A stretch of DNA of 64,000 nucleotides from JAPPHA01 sp965242975 (GCA_965242975.1 CBDETS010000007.1:2542001-2606000); one strand, 5' to 3'. Positions 26,694 to 36,656 are shown, numbered from the stretch's first letter. Notes: generated by a model from the sequence alone, not told the origin. Translations and numbers: made by a program.

Positions 26694-27944
26694 ATGCAGG
26701 CACGTTCACCTTCAGTCTTCACGCCTGTACTCGTTGCAGGCAGTGTCATTCTTCTGGTCGGATTCGGAATTCGGGCATCCTTCGGCGTTTTCCAGATACC
26801 GATCGCCGATGAATTCGGGTGGCCCCGGGCCGATTTCTCGATCGCGATCGCGATTCAGAATCTTTCCTGGGGCATCGGTCAGCCGATTTTTGCCGCCATC
26901 GCCGAAAAATTCGGGACCCGCCTGGCAATCGTGATCGGCGCCCTGCTCTATTCTGCTGGGCTCGCCCTTTCAAGCCTGTCGGCGACCCCCCTGGGACATC
27001 AACTGCTCGAGGTGCTGGTCGGTTTCGGCATCGCCGGAACGGGATTCGGAGTCATCCTTGCGGTCGTCGGACGCGCAACGTCCGAATCCAACCGCTCGCT
27101 GGCGCTCGGTATCGCCACCGCGGCAGGCTCTGTCGGCCAGATCATCGGACCACCATTCGCCGCGGTGTTGCTCGCCTACATGGACTGGTCCATGGTGTTT
27201 GTCGTATTTTCGGTACTGATCCTGTCGGTCCTGCTCGTTCTGCCGATGCTCGGCGGCCGGGACCAGGTCGCCACGGAAGATATCGAGGAGTCATTGTCCC
27301 AGATCCTGATCCTGGCGTTCAGGGATCCCTCTTACACGATGGTTTTCCTTGGGTTCTTTTCCTGTGGATTCCAGATCGCGTTCTTCACTGCCCACTTTCC
27401 CGCCATGGTAACCGAGATGTCCGGCCCGGTCGTTCCGGACGGATTTCTCGCCAACATCGGCATCACGACGACCGCGACGCTCGGTGCCGTGTCGATCGGA
27501 CTGATCGGATTTACCAACGTGATCGGAACCGTGGTCGCGGGCGCACTCGGAAGAAACTACCTCAAGAAACACCTGCTGGTTTTCATCTACACATCGCGTA
27601 CGATCATCTCGATCCTGTTCATTTTGTTTCCGATAACTCCACTTTCCGTCGTGCTTTTTTCCCTGGCAATGGGGTTTCTCTGGCTGGCGACCGTACCCCT
27701 TACGTCAGGGCTGATCGCCGCCATCTATGGAATCCGGTACATGGGAACACTGTATGGAATCGTTTTTCTCAGCCACCAGATTGGAGGGTTTCTTGGTGTC
27801 TGGCTGGGCGGAGTAATGCATGACATTTACGGCAGCTACAGCACGGTATGGTGGGTTGGAATCGCCGTCGCGGCGTTTTCGGCCGCAATTCACCTGCCCG
27901 TCAGGGAATCGCCGCTGCAATCCCGCCTGGCACGGGCAGGCTGA
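26694..27944 (+). CDS. MFS transporter
   Basis: This 416-residue membrane protein has the major facilitator layout of about twelve helices with a central charged loop. The opening FGIRASFGVFQIPIADEFGWPRADFS resembles the oxalate/monocarboxylate-type and related MFS permeases. I take ATG 26694 and not the GTG at 26691 immediately before it. The substrate is unknown and there is no operon partner. Confidence 0.92.
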   Translation: MQARSPSVFTPVLVAGSVILLVGFGIRASFGVFQIPIADEFGWPRADFSIAIAIQNLSWGIGQPIFAAIAEKFGTRLAIVIGALLYSAGLALSSLSATPLGHQLLEVLVGFGIAGTGFGVILAVVGRATSESNRSLALGIATAAGSVGQIIGPPFAAVLLAYMDWSMVFVVFSVLILSVLLVLPMLGGRDQVATEDIEESLSQILILAFRDPSYTMVFLGFFSCGFQIAFFTAHFPAMVTEMSGPVVPDGFLANIGITTTATLGAVSIGLIGFTNVIGTVVAGALGRNYLKKHLLVFIYTSRTIISILFILFPITPLSVVLFSLAMGFLWLATVPLTSGLIAAIYGIRYMGTLYGIVFLSHQIGGFLGVWLGGVMHDIYGSYSTVWWVGIAVAAFSAAIHLPVRESPLQSRLARAG

Positions 27945-28192
27945 GACGCGGAACATCGTCGATCTCGACCGTTGTCCGCTCCAATGGACCGGCCGTCCCG
28001 TGTGGAAGCCCTTGCCAGCCGCCGTCAGGAACAGCTTGAGGCCGCCGGGCCTCTTCCTCGCAGCTTTCATGCACGGGCCGCAATCTGCAATGTCATGCAT
28101 TCATGTCCCGGCCTGAGACCCCACGCACTTTCAGTGGTTGGAGCGAATGTGCCGCCAATCGTTTGTATCGAGGCGGGCGTTCACGGACAGGA

Positions 28193-29275
28193 TCAGGGCA
28201 TGAACTCTGGAGGGAAGCCATGCGGGCGGCCAAGAACCATCGCCGCGACGACTTCTCCAACCAGGTGGGCAATCGAGAATCCGATCCCGTATCCTCCGGT
28301 TGCAACAAGGAGGCCGCATCGACCCGGGACCGGTCCGAGCAGGGGATTCGACCGGACCGCCCGCGGCCTCAGGCCTGCCCAGCGGTGCAACAGCCTCGCG
28401 TCTTTGAGGGCAGGAACGATCGAACTGGCCTCACCGATGACGTTGTCCAACCGGCTGTCCGTACTGAACGGGTTGTCCCATTCCGTCTCCCGTGTGGAGC
28501 CGATTCCGGCGGTTCCGTTGGAGTGCGGAACGACAAAGGTGCGCCCGGACTGAATTACCGGCGCTCCGGGCAGGTCGCATTCCACCTGCGCGGCCTGACC
28601 CTTGACGCCACCGCCCGCGAGTTCGGGGGCGGCGCTGTCGAGCAGCCGAAACGTGTCCGCACCCGCGGCAAGGACGGTCGTTCCGGACCTGACCTCGCCC
28701 GCATCGGTGAAGAGTCGTCCTGGCTCCACGCGCGAGACTCCGCAACGTTCCAGGATTTCGATCCCGAGGTTTCGGGCGACCTGTCGCAGGGCGACACACG
28801 CCGCCGTTGGCCGAATCCGGGCGGACAGCGTATCCCGCACGACACCGAAATGTCCGTAACCGGGTCCGAACAGCCTTCTGTCGTCAGGCTCGACCGCCAC
28901 GGAAAACCGTCCACCCCAATGACTTTCAGCGGCGGCCGCGCCGATAAGCGCGCGTTCGCGCGAGCGTTCGGTCGAAATGGGACTGACACGCCCGACGCGA
29001 CCATAGCCGGAATCTGTTCCCGACTCGCACTCGACGCTTTTCCAATACTCCTCTGCCGAAACCAAACCGTCGAACTGAAACTGTTTCAGGGGCGTCCAGG
29101 GATGCGGAAAGAACGGCGCCATGGCTCCGACGGGTCCGCCGCTCGCACCCGATCCAACAACGTCGCGTTCCACCACGACGGACGTGCATCCCCCACGGGA
29201 ACATGCACAGGCGCAAGCGAGTCCGAAGACCCCGCCACCGACGATCGCGACATCCCATTCACCGAGCGTTGCCAT
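28193..29275 (-). CDS. FAD-dependent oxidoreductase, MnmC C-terminal-domain type
   Basis: This 360-residue DAO-family flavoenzyme begins WDVAIVGGGVFGLACA (FAD loop) and has the C-terminal WAGLRPRAVRSNPLLG and GGYGIGFSIAHLVGE stretches found in the MnmC oxidoreductase part and in ThiO-like enzymes. Because mnmD lies 53 bases away on the opposite strand, I infer that it removes the carboxymethyl group of cmnm5(s2)U34 in tRNA. A glycine-oxidase-like role is the main alternative. ATG 29275 places the FAD loop eight residues in. Confidence 0.8.
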   Translation of the reverse strand: MATLGEWDVAIVGGGVFGLACACACSRGGCTSVVVERDVVGSGASGGPVGAMAPFFPHPWTPLKQFQFDGLVSAEEYWKSVECESGTDSGYGRVGRVSPISTERSRERALIGAAAAESHWGGRFSVAVEPDDRRLFGPGYGHFGVVRDTLSARIRPTAACVALRQVARNLGIEILERCGVSRVEPGRLFTDAGEVRSGTTVLAAGADTFRLLDSAAPELAGGGVKGQAAQVECDLPGAPVIQSGRTFVVPHSNGTAGIGSTRETEWDNPFSTDSRLDNVIGEASSIVPALKDARLLHRWAGLRPRAVRSNPLLGPVPGRCGLLVATGGYGIGFSIAHLVGEVVAAMVLGRPHGFPPEFMP

Positions 29276-29327
29276 TGACCGGAAATGTCCTATGGTCTGC
29301 TGTTTTCCACGGAAAGGTGTAGGCCGA

Positions 29328-30044
29328 ATGGGCAGGTGGCTCCAGTCGGAGACCGGACAGTTCGCGCAACTGGATTGGCGAGGCAACAGCCTGCCCGTTT
29401 CGAAGCAGTTCGGCGACACCTATTTTTCTTCTTCCGGTGGGTTGGCCGAAGCGCATCATGTCTTTCTCCGTGGAAACCGCCTTCCCGAGCGGTTCCGTCC
29501 CGGTTTTCGAATCGCCGAACTCGGATTCGGAACCGGCCTCAACCTGCTGGCCGCATGGAATGAGTGGTTGACTTCAGGGCAGAGTGGCCGTTTGTCCTAT
29601 ATCGGATTCGAAGCCTTCCCGGTATCTCCCTCCGCAATGGAGCGGGTTTTCGCGCAGTGGCCCGAACTCTCGGAACTGTCGCGCCAGATGATTGACTGTT
29701 GGGCGGCTGGCCGGACCAGGCTGGAAACCGATTCACTCGACGCCGAAATCGTCATCGGAGACGCCCGCGAAACGGTCGAAAACTGGGATGACGCAGCTGA
29801 TGCCTGGTTCCTCGACGGTTTCAGCCCGTCCTGTAACCCTGAACTCTGGGAGGCCAGTCTCCTTCGCTCGGTTGCGGTTCGCACGCATCCGACCGGCACC
29901 TTCGCCACTTACACGTCCGCCGGCCATGTCCGTCGTGAACTTGCTGCGTCAGGCTTCACGGTTCGCCGGGCGCCGGGTTTCGGCCGCAAACGGCACATGA
30001 CGCACGGGTGGAAAGGCGGGTTGGGTGCCGAAACCCATGAATGA
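29328..30044 (+). CDS. mnmD: tRNA (5-methylaminomethyl-2-thiouridine)(34) methyltransferase MnmD
   Basis: This 238-residue methyltransferase corresponds to the N-terminal half of E. coli MnmC. The SAM-binding loop is IAELGFGTGLNLLAAWN and the motif AWFLDGFSPSCNPELW is diagnostic (DGFSPxxNPxxW). The early LAEAHHVFLRGNRLPERF stretch is also typical. It is divergent from the FAD oxidoreductase that would carry the other half-reaction. ATG 29328 begins the family region; the longer upstream frame runs antisense to the oxidoreductase. Its 3' end overlaps the next gene. Confidence 0.92.
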   Translation: MGRWLQSETGQFAQLDWRGNSLPVSKQFGDTYFSSSGGLAEAHHVFLRGNRLPERFRPGFRIAELGFGTGLNLLAAWNEWLTSGQSGRLSYIGFEAFPVSPSAMERVFAQWPELSELSRQMIDCWAAGRTRLETDSLDAEIVIGDARETVENWDDAADAWFLDGFSPSCNPELWEASLLRSVAVRTHPTGTFATYTSAGHVRRELAASGFTVRRAPGFGRKRHMTHGWKGGLGAETHE

Positions 30045-30915
30045 CGCGTCCAGCAACTTGAGACTCGGCATTCCCCTCGCTGTCGCGGCCATGTTCGTTT
30101 TCGCCGCCCAGGACGGTTTCTCCCGTCATCTTGCAGCAACCTATAACGTCGTCATGATCGTTATGGTCCGATACTGGTTTTTTGGCCTGTTCATCGTGGG
30201 GCAATCCGTGCGTTCACGGACCAGCCTTCGGGAGGTGGCCAGAACGCGGCAACCCCTGGTCCAGATCGCCAGGGGAGTGTTGCTGTCAATCCAGATCCTC
30301 ATCATGGTTTCCGGGTTTGTTCTCCTGGGTCTGGTCGAATCGCACGCCGTCTTCGCGTGTTACCCGTTGCTCGTTGCACTGCTCGCAGAACCGGTTCTCG
30401 GCGAACGCTCGGGCTGGCATCGGAGGGCCGCTGTCTTGGTTGGATTTCTCGGGGTCTTCGTCATTCTGCGGCCGGGGCTGACGTTCTTCAGCGTTGCCTC
30501 CCTGATCCCGCTCTCGGGTGCCGTGCTGTTTGCGTTTTACATCCTGCTCACCCGCATGGCTGCGAGAACCGACAGTGTCGCGACGAGCTTTTTCTGGACC
30601 GGAATTCCCGGTGTCTTCGTGACCACCTGTGCGGGCGTCTTCTTCTGGGAGCCCATGACGCTGCCGGACTGGGGCTGGATGTCGGCATTGTGTGCAACCG
30701 GGACTCTCGGACACTACCTGGTCATCCGAAGTTATGAAGTGTCGGACGCCGGGAGCCTGCAACCGTTCTCCTATCTGCATCCGGTTTTTGCCTCGATCCT
30801 GGGTATCGCATTCTTCGGAGATGAACTGGGGATTCCGGTCGCAGCTGGGTCCGTCATCATCATCTCGTCCGGCCTCTACTTGATCTGGCGCGAGCGGTTG
30901 TGGCGCAGGCCTTGA
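30037..30915 (+). CDS. EamA-family (DMT) transporter
   Basis: This 292-residue protein has ten hydrophobic segments in two EamA repeats (about 10-140 and 150-290) and would export or import a small metabolite. ATG 30037 lies within the end of mnmD (8-base overlap); GTG 30025 is in frame upstream. Typical features are the first helix with FVFAAQDGFSRHL and the end-of-repeat stretch GVFVILRPG. The substrate is unknown. Confidence 0.92.
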   Translation: MNDASSNLRLGIPLAVAAMFVFAAQDGFSRHLAATYNVVMIVMVRYWFFGLFIVGQSVRSRTSLREVARTRQPLVQIARGVLLSIQILIMVSGFVLLGLVESHAVFACYPLLVALLAEPVLGERSGWHRRAAVLVGFLGVFVILRPGLTFFSVASLIPLSGAVLFAFYILLTRMAARTDSVATSFFWTGIPGVFVTTCAGVFFWEPMTLPDWGWMSALCATGTLGHYLVIRSYEVSDAGSLQPFSYLHPVFASILGIAFFGDELGIPVAAGSVIIISSGLYLIWRERLWRRP

Positions 30916-31079
30916 TCTACGCGACTGCACAACGTGCCCGGCCCCGGTGTCCTTCCGAAAAGGTCCTCGAGCCATTACGTGCCGTCAATTCTCCGTTCGG
31001 CGTTTCGGGAATGTACGATCCGCTCACGTGGACGGAGCCAGCCTTATGGCGCTTGCCAGGGTGCCCGCGCCGGCACGAT

Positions 31080-33044
31080 CTAAGAGCTGCGCCCGATGTC
31101 CTCGAAAATGCGGATGCGGCTCACCTGTCCCGTGACCCGCATACGGTAGACGTGGAGTGATTCCATGACCCGCATCACGTAGTTTCTGGTTTCCCGGTAC
31201 GGAATGTGTTCGATCCAGTCGACAGGGTCGCTCCAGTCCCGATGCGGATGCCCGATTCGTTCGATCCAATTCTGCGTTCTTCCAAGCCCGGCATTGTAGG
31301 CCGCGAAAGTCAGGACATGGGAGCCGTTGTACATTTCAAGAAGTTCTTCCAGGTAGGTGGTTCCCATCTTCGCGTTGAATTGCCAATCATGCGTCAGACG
31401 CCAATTCGAATACTGATCGCCGAATCGCTCCGAGATCTCTTGCGCGGTCGAAGGCATGACCTGCATGAGCCCGCGCGCACCGGCCCGGCTGATCGCATCA
31501 ATTCGGAATTCGCTTTCAGTCCTCGCGATCGCCAGGGCCATTTCCGGAGGCACCGGCCCGGAATGCCGAACAAGATCGGTTACCGGGTAATACGAGCGGG
31601 GGAGAACCACACCGGACTTGGCCCCTTCCTTGGCCACGCCCATCGCGACAAACGGTGAACCAAGGTCCAGCGCCATGTCTCCAAGGCGAATCAGGTCAGT
31701 TCGGTCGAGTTCTTCCGCAACATGGGCGAAGAACCACCGCGCATGGGGTTCCCACCCGGCACGCAAAAACAGCCTGGCCGCTCGAATGGAACCGGAATTC
31801 GCGAATTCGGCATTTCGCCAGTCAGGCGATTGTTCGGTCCCGAAAAGTGCGGAATCAGGCCTGGCGCCCACCTTCTGGGCGGCCAGTTGACCGTAAAAGG
31901 TTGTCTGGTACCTGGCGCCGATCAAGTAGAATTCGTTGGCGGTCGCGCGGTCCTTGAGCGCCTCGTGGGCGCGGCCCAGCCAGTAGTTCGCACGCCCCAA
32001 ACTGATCGGAGACCGCACGACGTCGCGAAATCGCAAAAAATGCCGCAGCGCCCGTTCCGGGTCGTTCAGCTTTCGAAGCGCAATGTATCCGGCGAACCAC
32101 TCGAGTTGGGCATAGTCGGAACCTTCGGACAGCCAGTGTTGACTGGCAAGTTCGTAGGCTACCCCGTTCTCCCCGGCCTCCATTGCGTCCCGTGCCATTA
32201 CGCGGCGCCGGTATGACCAAGCCTCGGGTCGACCCAGAGCTTCCGCCGATCTCGACACCTCGAGAATCAATTTCCTGGCTGATTCGTCGAATCCGGAATT
32301 CAGCCGCCAGATAAACCGGTCGTAGGCCAGTCCTCCGTTAAGCTTCAGCGAATTCGAAAGCCCGCGGATCATGGCGTCGACGCCCGAAGCCTTTTTTTTC
32401 AGGGCAATCCGGGTCTTCGCCAGCGCCCTCCAGTCGGAGGGGACAAGACCCAGCATCAACCGTGCCGACTCGATCCAGCCCTTCCAGAGCAGGTGGTCGA
32501 GACGGCGGACGTGGAGGTCGGATATGGCGTCGCGGAAATCGGAAACAAACGCGTCGTGGACACTCCGGTCCATATTGAGTTCGACCCAGGCCCTTCGCGC
32601 TTCCGCCCTGGCCTCGCCGGGCCGGCCCAGTTGTCTCAGCGCCGTCGCAAACCGCAGGGCGCCTGTACCGGTTTGCGGAAGCTGTATTTCGAAATACCGC
32701 GTTACGGCACGCGGGTCGGCAGATTCGGGAATGTGTTCCTCTCCTCTCCGTCGTAACCGTTTCAGGCCAGGCCAATCCCCATTGCGTTCAAGAAACCCTT
32801 GGTACTGCGGCCAGGTTCCGTCACCTGCTCTCAGTCTCCACCATGCGATCATGTCGAGCGCGTCCGGGTCTGCGAACTCGCGCGCGAGTCGTTCCGCTTT
32901 TGGCCAGTCTTCCCTGTAGGCGGCCTCTACCGCCGCCGCGATGACTTTGTCGGCTTCTTCGGACGTGATCTGTGATTGAGCCACCGTGGCAATTGGCATG
33001 GCCAAAAGTGCCGCCAGGGCGAGGCGGGCAACGATAGTACTCAC
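31080..33044 (-). CDS. slt: Soluble lytic murein transglycosylase
   Basis: This protein of about 654 residues has a signal peptide (STIVARLALAALLAMPIATVAQSQ), a long alpha-helical superhelical region, and a C-terminal SLT domain. The catalytic Glu is in ALAIARTESEF and is followed by AGARGLMQVMPSTA; NAKMGTTYLEELL and AAYNAGLGRTQNW complete the fold. It cleaves peptidoglycan glycan strands in the periplasm. I chose GTG 33044 because the signal sequence starts there; the open frame reaches 33350 but overlaps dapA. It is divergent from dapA, an order common in alphaproteobacteria. Confidence 0.93.
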   Translation of the reverse strand: MSTIVARLALAALLAMPIATVAQSQITSEEADKVIAAAVEAAYREDWPKAERLAREFADPDALDMIAWWRLRAGDGTWPQYQGFLERNGDWPGLKRLRRRGEEHIPESADPRAVTRYFEIQLPQTGTGALRFATALRQLGRPGEARAEARRAWVELNMDRSVHDAFVSDFRDAISDLHVRRLDHLLWKGWIESARLMLGLVPSDWRALAKTRIALKKKASGVDAMIRGLSNSLKLNGGLAYDRFIWRLNSGFDESARKLILEVSRSAEALGRPEAWSYRRRVMARDAMEAGENGVAYELASQHWLSEGSDYAQLEWFAGYIALRKLNDPERALRHFLRFRDVVRSPISLGRANYWLGRAHEALKDRATANEFYLIGARYQTTFYGQLAAQKVGARPDSALFGTEQSPDWRNAEFANSGSIRAARLFLRAGWEPHARWFFAHVAEELDRTDLIRLGDMALDLGSPFVAMGVAKEGAKSGVVLPRSYYPVTDLVRHSGPVPPEMALAIARTESEFRIDAISRAGARGLMQVMPSTAQEISERFGDQYSNWRLTHDWQFNAKMGTTYLEELLEMYNGSHVLTFAAYNAGLGRTQNWIERIGHPHRDWSDPVDWIEHIPYRETRNYVMRVMESLHVYRMRVTGQVSRIRIFEDIGRSS

Positions 33045-33222
33045 AAGGCCGGTCTCTGCTCTTTGGTTTTTCTTTGATTCTTGTGACCATGCTCTAACGC
33101 AACAGCGCAGGAAAAAACAGCCCGGGAATTCAATTGACCTGAATTCGTCGTGTATTCGCGGGCTTACATTCTGGCCATCGTCGGGTATTAGCGAATAAAT
33201 CGGGAGAATCGGGAGCACGCTC
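33045..33222. promoter_or_regulatory. Divergent slt/dapA intergenic region
   Basis: This 178-base AT-richer region should hold promoters for slt (minus) and dapA (plus). A TTGACC lies at about 33134, with a TATTCG-like element downstream, but spacing is not ideal and I do not call a promoter position. The dapA ribosome binding site is the GGGAGCACGC just before ATG 33223. Confidence 0.4.
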
Positions 33223-34098
33223 ATGTTCAGGGGATCGATTCCGGCGTTGGTCACTCCGTTGCGCGACGGCGCAGTTGACGACGAAGCCTTGAAGTCGCTG
33301 GTTGAATGGCACATCGACGAGGGGACCCACGGCCTCGTGCCGGTCGGCACGACCGGCGAAAGCCCGACCCTCAGTCACGAAGAACACGAACACGTCATTG
33401 ACGTGGTCGTGCGGGCAGCTGCGGGAAGGCTGCCGGTTATCGCCGGGGCCGGCTCGAATTCAACGGCCGAGGCCGTTCGGTTGCTGCAGTTCGCCGAACG
33501 GGCCGGTGCCGATGCTGGCCTGGTTGTCACGCCCTACTACAACAAACCGACCCAACGCGGCTTGATCGAACATTACCGGGCCCTCTCCGCATGTAGCGAT
33601 CTTCCTGTCTTCATCTACAACATTCCTGGTCGTTCGGTGATCGACATGAGCCCCGACACCATGGGAGAGTTGTCGAAGCTGCCAACCATCGTCGGTGTCA
33701 AGGACGCAACCGGAGACGTTGTTCGCGTCAGCCAGCAGCGTACCACCTGCGGTGACGATTTCATCCAGCTTTCCGGCGAGGACGCCTCGGCGCTCGGCTT
33801 CAATGCCCATGGCGGGACCGGTTGCATTTCGGTCACGGCCAATGTCGCGCCGGGTCTCTGCTCGGAATTCCAGGAGGCTTCCCTTGCCGGAGACACCTCA
33901 AGGGCACTTGAACTCCATGACATCCTGATGCCGCTTCACACGGCTTTATTCATTGAGCCTGGTTTGGTCGGCGCAAAGTACGGCCTTTCGGTGCTCGGAA
34001 AGTGCAGCGACGAGGTTCGCCTGCCCTTGACGCCCGCTTTACCTGCGACGCGTGCCCGGATCGATGACGCCATGCGGAATGCCGGCGTGACCAACTGA
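33223..34098 (+). CDS. dapA: 4-hydroxy-tetrahydrodipicolinate synthase
   Basis: This 291-residue class I aldolase condenses pyruvate with aspartate semialdehyde in lysine and diaminopimelate synthesis. GTTGESPTLSHEEH, YYNKPTQRGLIEHY, YNIPGRSVIDM and the Schiff-base Lys in VGVKDATGD are all present. Length and order of motifs are normal. smpB begins five bases after its stop, so the two form an operon. The pathway partner dapE is elsewhere in the window at 22845. Confidence 0.97.
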   Translation: MFRGSIPALVTPLRDGAVDDEALKSLVEWHIDEGTHGLVPVGTTGESPTLSHEEHEHVIDVVVRAAAGRLPVIAGAGSNSTAEAVRLLQFAERAGADAGLVVTPYYNKPTQRGLIEHYRALSACSDLPVFIYNIPGRSVIDMSPDTMGELSKLPTIVGVKDATGDVVRVSQQRTTCGDDFIQLSGEDASALGFNAHGGTGCISVTANVAPGLCSEFQEASLAGDTSRALELHDILMPLHTALFIEPGLVGAKYGLSVLGKCSDEVRLPLTPALPATRARIDDAMRNAGVTN

Positions 34099-34102
34099 AT
34101 GA

Positions 34103-34585
34103 ATGGCCTCTCCGCGAAAGAAAAAGGAAAACCGGGCCGGCCTCATCGCGGAAAATCGCCGGGCCCGATTCAACTACTCGATCGAGGACACGCTGGAATG
34201 CGGGCTGGTTCTTGACGGGTCGGAGGTCAAGTCACTCAGGAATGGACAGGCCAATATCGCCGAGAGCTACGCCAGCGTCGAAAACGGCGAACTCTTCCTG
34301 ATCAACGGGCACATCGCGCGTTACGAGATGGCCGGGCGCTTTGGTCACGAAGAGCGCCGCAGGCGAAAGCTCCTGGTCAGCAAGAAGCAACTTGCGAAAT
34401 TGCGGCAGGAAACCGAGCGACAGGGAATGACGCTTGTTCCCCTTCGCCTGTATTTCAACTCTGGTGGAAAGGCGAAAATCCTCATCGCCGTCGCGCGGGG
34501 ACGAAAACTCGTCGACAAGAGGGAAAACCAGAAATCCCGTGACTGGAGTCGCCAGAAGGCGCGATTGTTGAGGGAACGGGGATAG
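34103..34585 (+). CDS. smpB: SsrA-binding protein
   Basis: This 160-residue protein binds tmRNA and brings it to stalled ribosomes. NRRARFNYSIEDTLECGLVLDGSEVKSLR, the INGHIARYE region and the basic tail KLVDKRENQKSRDWSRQKARLL are characteristic. It follows dapA with a 4-base gap. No tmRNA gene lies in the window. arfB, a back-up rescue factor, is found 8 kb downstream. Confidence 0.97.
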   Translation: MASPRKKKENRAGLIAENRRARFNYSIEDTLECGLVLDGSEVKSLRNGQANIAESYASVENGELFLINGHIARYEMAGRFGHEERRRRKLLVSKKQLAKLRQETERQGMTLVPLRLYFNSGGKAKILIAVARGRKLVDKRENQKSRDWSRQKARLLRERG

Positions 34586-34620
34586 CCCGGGACAGTTGTT
34601 TCCGTCCGACGGAGGGTAAC

Positions 34621-35472
34621 ATGCCAGATGACGACAACACGATACTGGTTTCAACCGACTGGTTGAAGCACCGTCTGCATTCGCCGGACATCCGGATTTT
34701 GGATGCGTCGTGGTACATGCCTACGGACGGGCGCGATCCACGTGCCGAGTACGAGGCTTCGCATATTCCCGGGGCGCGTTTTTTTGACATCGACGAGATC
34801 TCGGACTCGGATTCGTCACTTCCCCACATGGCGCCGCAACCTGAAAAATTCGCTTCACGGGCGCGGTCAATGGGGGTCGGCGACGGGCACCAGGTCGTTG
34901 TTTACGATGGCGCCGGGTTGTTTTCGGCGGCGCGGGTCTGGTGGCTGTTCAGGCATATGGGCAAAACCGATGTTGCCGTTCTCGACGGCGGGTTCCCCAA
35001 ATGGGTCGCGGAAGGACTTCCCGTCGAAAACCTGGCTCCCCAGATCCAGAGCCGCCACATGACGGCACGACGAAACGCCGCACTGGTCAGCGACCTGCCG
35101 CACGTCCTTGCCACATTCAAGACCGGCGCAGCCCAGATCGTCGATGCCCGGTCGCCTAACCGTTTTCGCGGCGAGGTCCCCGAACCCCGGCCTGGCCTCA
35201 GGCATGGCCACATTCCCGGCTCCCGAAACGTCTACTTCAACGATCTGCTGAATCCCGACCGTACGCTTAAACCCGAGAGCGAACTTCGAAAGGTTTTCGT
35301 TGACGGTGGGGTGGACTTGTCCTGTCCGGTCATCACGACCTGCGGGTCAGGAATCACTGCAGCGGTTGTTTCGCTTGCCCTCGAAAAACTCGGCCACCGT
35401 AACCACTCGTTGTACGACGGCTCCTGGGCTGAGTGGGGCATGTCCTCCGAAGTGCCGATCGAAACCGGGTGA
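34621..35472 (+). CDS. sseA: 3-mercaptopyruvate / thiosulfate sulfurtransferase
   Basis: This 283-residue protein has two rhodanese domains (about 8-130 inactive and 155-275 active). The active-site loop CGSGITAAV carries the catalytic Cys with the GSG-T pattern of mercaptopyruvate sulfurtransferases. Early motifs ILDASWYMP, YEASHIPGARFFDID and YDGAGLFSAARVWW are typical. It has a GGAGGGT ribosome binding site and starts 36 bases after smpB. Confidence 0.93.
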   Translation: MPDDDNTILVSTDWLKHRLHSPDIRILDASWYMPTDGRDPRAEYEASHIPGARFFDIDEISDSDSSLPHMAPQPEKFASRARSMGVGDGHQVVVYDGAGLFSAARVWWLFRHMGKTDVAVLDGGFPKWVAEGLPVENLAPQIQSRHMTARRNAALVSDLPHVLATFKTGAAQIVDARSPNRFRGEVPEPRPGLRHGHIPGSRNVYFNDLLNPDRTLKPESELRKVFVDGGVDLSCPVITTCGSGITAAVVSLALEKLGHRNHSLYDGSWAEWGMSSEVPIETG

Positions 35473-35816
35473 CCTGGCGGAACGGAATCACCTGTCGACG
35501 CAACCGACAGCCAGGCTTTCGCCGTCATCATGAGTGTTCCTGAAGAACTCGGCGGGGGCAACTGGCGCGATTGTGCGGGTCCGGGCTCGATCAGGGAGCG
35601 TCCCAAATTCCGATCGGACTTCTCCATGGCCTTTTTCGTGATGTGGTGGCCTGCTCGCGGGCGGACGTGCGTCGTTTCCACCGATAGTGCCGATACCGGC
35701 ACGATCTCGGATCTTCGCAAGGCCGCATGCAGGAAGAAACGCCATGCAAGACCTTGGGAACGGCGGGGCCCCGAATGCTCCCGGGTTGCGCGTGGAACAT
35801 TCCGGGGACCGTAACC
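35473..35816. other. No gene identified
   Basis: About 340 bases between sseA and the EamA transporter hold overlapping short frames without family similarity. The end includes a GGGGA-type site upstream of the probable TTG start at 35817. Confidence 0.45.
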
Positions 35817-36656
35817 TTGGATACGAACGTGTTTCTTGCAGTGCTCGTGGCGGCTCTGCTGCATGCGGCCTGGAACAGCCTGATAAAGGTCGGATCCGAC
35901 CCGTTCTCGACGATATGCGTCGCCACGTTGACGCAGGCGGCAATTGCGGTGCCTGTTCTCGTTCTCGTGCCCGCTCCGGCCGCGGATGCAATTCCCTGGA
36001 TCGTGGCGTCGGCCGTTATCCATACGGGTTACAAGGTGTTCCTGGCCAACGCCTACGACAATGCCGATCTAAGCCAGGCCTATCCCCTGGCACGTGGGAC
36101 CGCGCCCATTGCCGTATTCCTCGTGACCGCCCTCTTGTTTGGCGCGGTGTTCAGCCATGTCGAGACCGTGGCCGTCCTGTCCATTTCGACCGGCGTCGTC
36201 CTCATGGCATTCAAGGGACAGTACGGACGGCCCATGAGTCGCAGGTCCATAGGATATGTGACCGGCACAGCCATATTGATCGCCAGCTACACGGTCGTCG
36301 ACGGCGTGGGTGCGCGGGTCGCCGGGACGCCTTCGGGTTACATCATGTGGATGGTGATTGGCGACGCGGTCGGGATGTTGGCATTCGCCGTCCTTGTCAA
36401 GGGACGCTCTGTGGTCCCGTCCCTCTTTCCGGTTTGGCGGATCGGACTCGGATCAGGCGCGATGTCACTCGGCTCATACTGGATCGCGGTCTGGGCGTTT
36501 ACGGTCGCACCCATCGCACTGGTCGCAGCATTGAGGGAAACCAGCATTCTCTTTGCAACTGTCATTGCCGCGTTACTGATCCGCGAACCGGTCGGTGTCT
36601 GGCGGTGGATTTCCATCGGGTTCATCGTAGTTGGAGTCGTTCTCATGAGACTCTGA
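35817..36656 (+). CDS. EamA-family (DMT) transporter
   Basis: This protein of about 279 residues shows ten membrane segments in two EamA repeats. The opening VFLAVLVAALLHAAWNSLIKVG and the mid-protein AYPLARGTAPIAVFLV are hallmarks of this EamA subgroup. The start is uncertain: TTG 35817 places the first helix at the usual distance and has GGGGA upstream, while ATG 35775 would add 14 residues. The substrate is unknown. It is unrelated in detail to the EamA protein at 30037. Confidence 0.9.
   Translation: MDTNVFLAVLVAALLHAAWNSLIKVGSDPFSTICVATLTQAAIAVPVLVLVPAPAADAIPWIVASAVIHTGYKVFLANAYDNADLSQAYPLARGTAPIAVFLVTALLFGAVFSHVETVAVLSISTGVVLMAFKGQYGRPMSRRSIGYVTGTAILIASYTVVDGVGARVAGTPSGYIMWMVIGDAVGMLAFAVLVKGRSVVPSLFPVWRIGLGSGAMSLGSYWIAVWAFTVAPIALVAALRETSILFATVIAALLIREPVGVWRWISIGFIVVGVVLMRL

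Noticed and set aside
28103..29278. 391-codon plus-strand frame opposite the MnmC-type oxidoreductase
   Set aside because: Antisense shadow; the minus strand has the FAD loop and family C-terminus.
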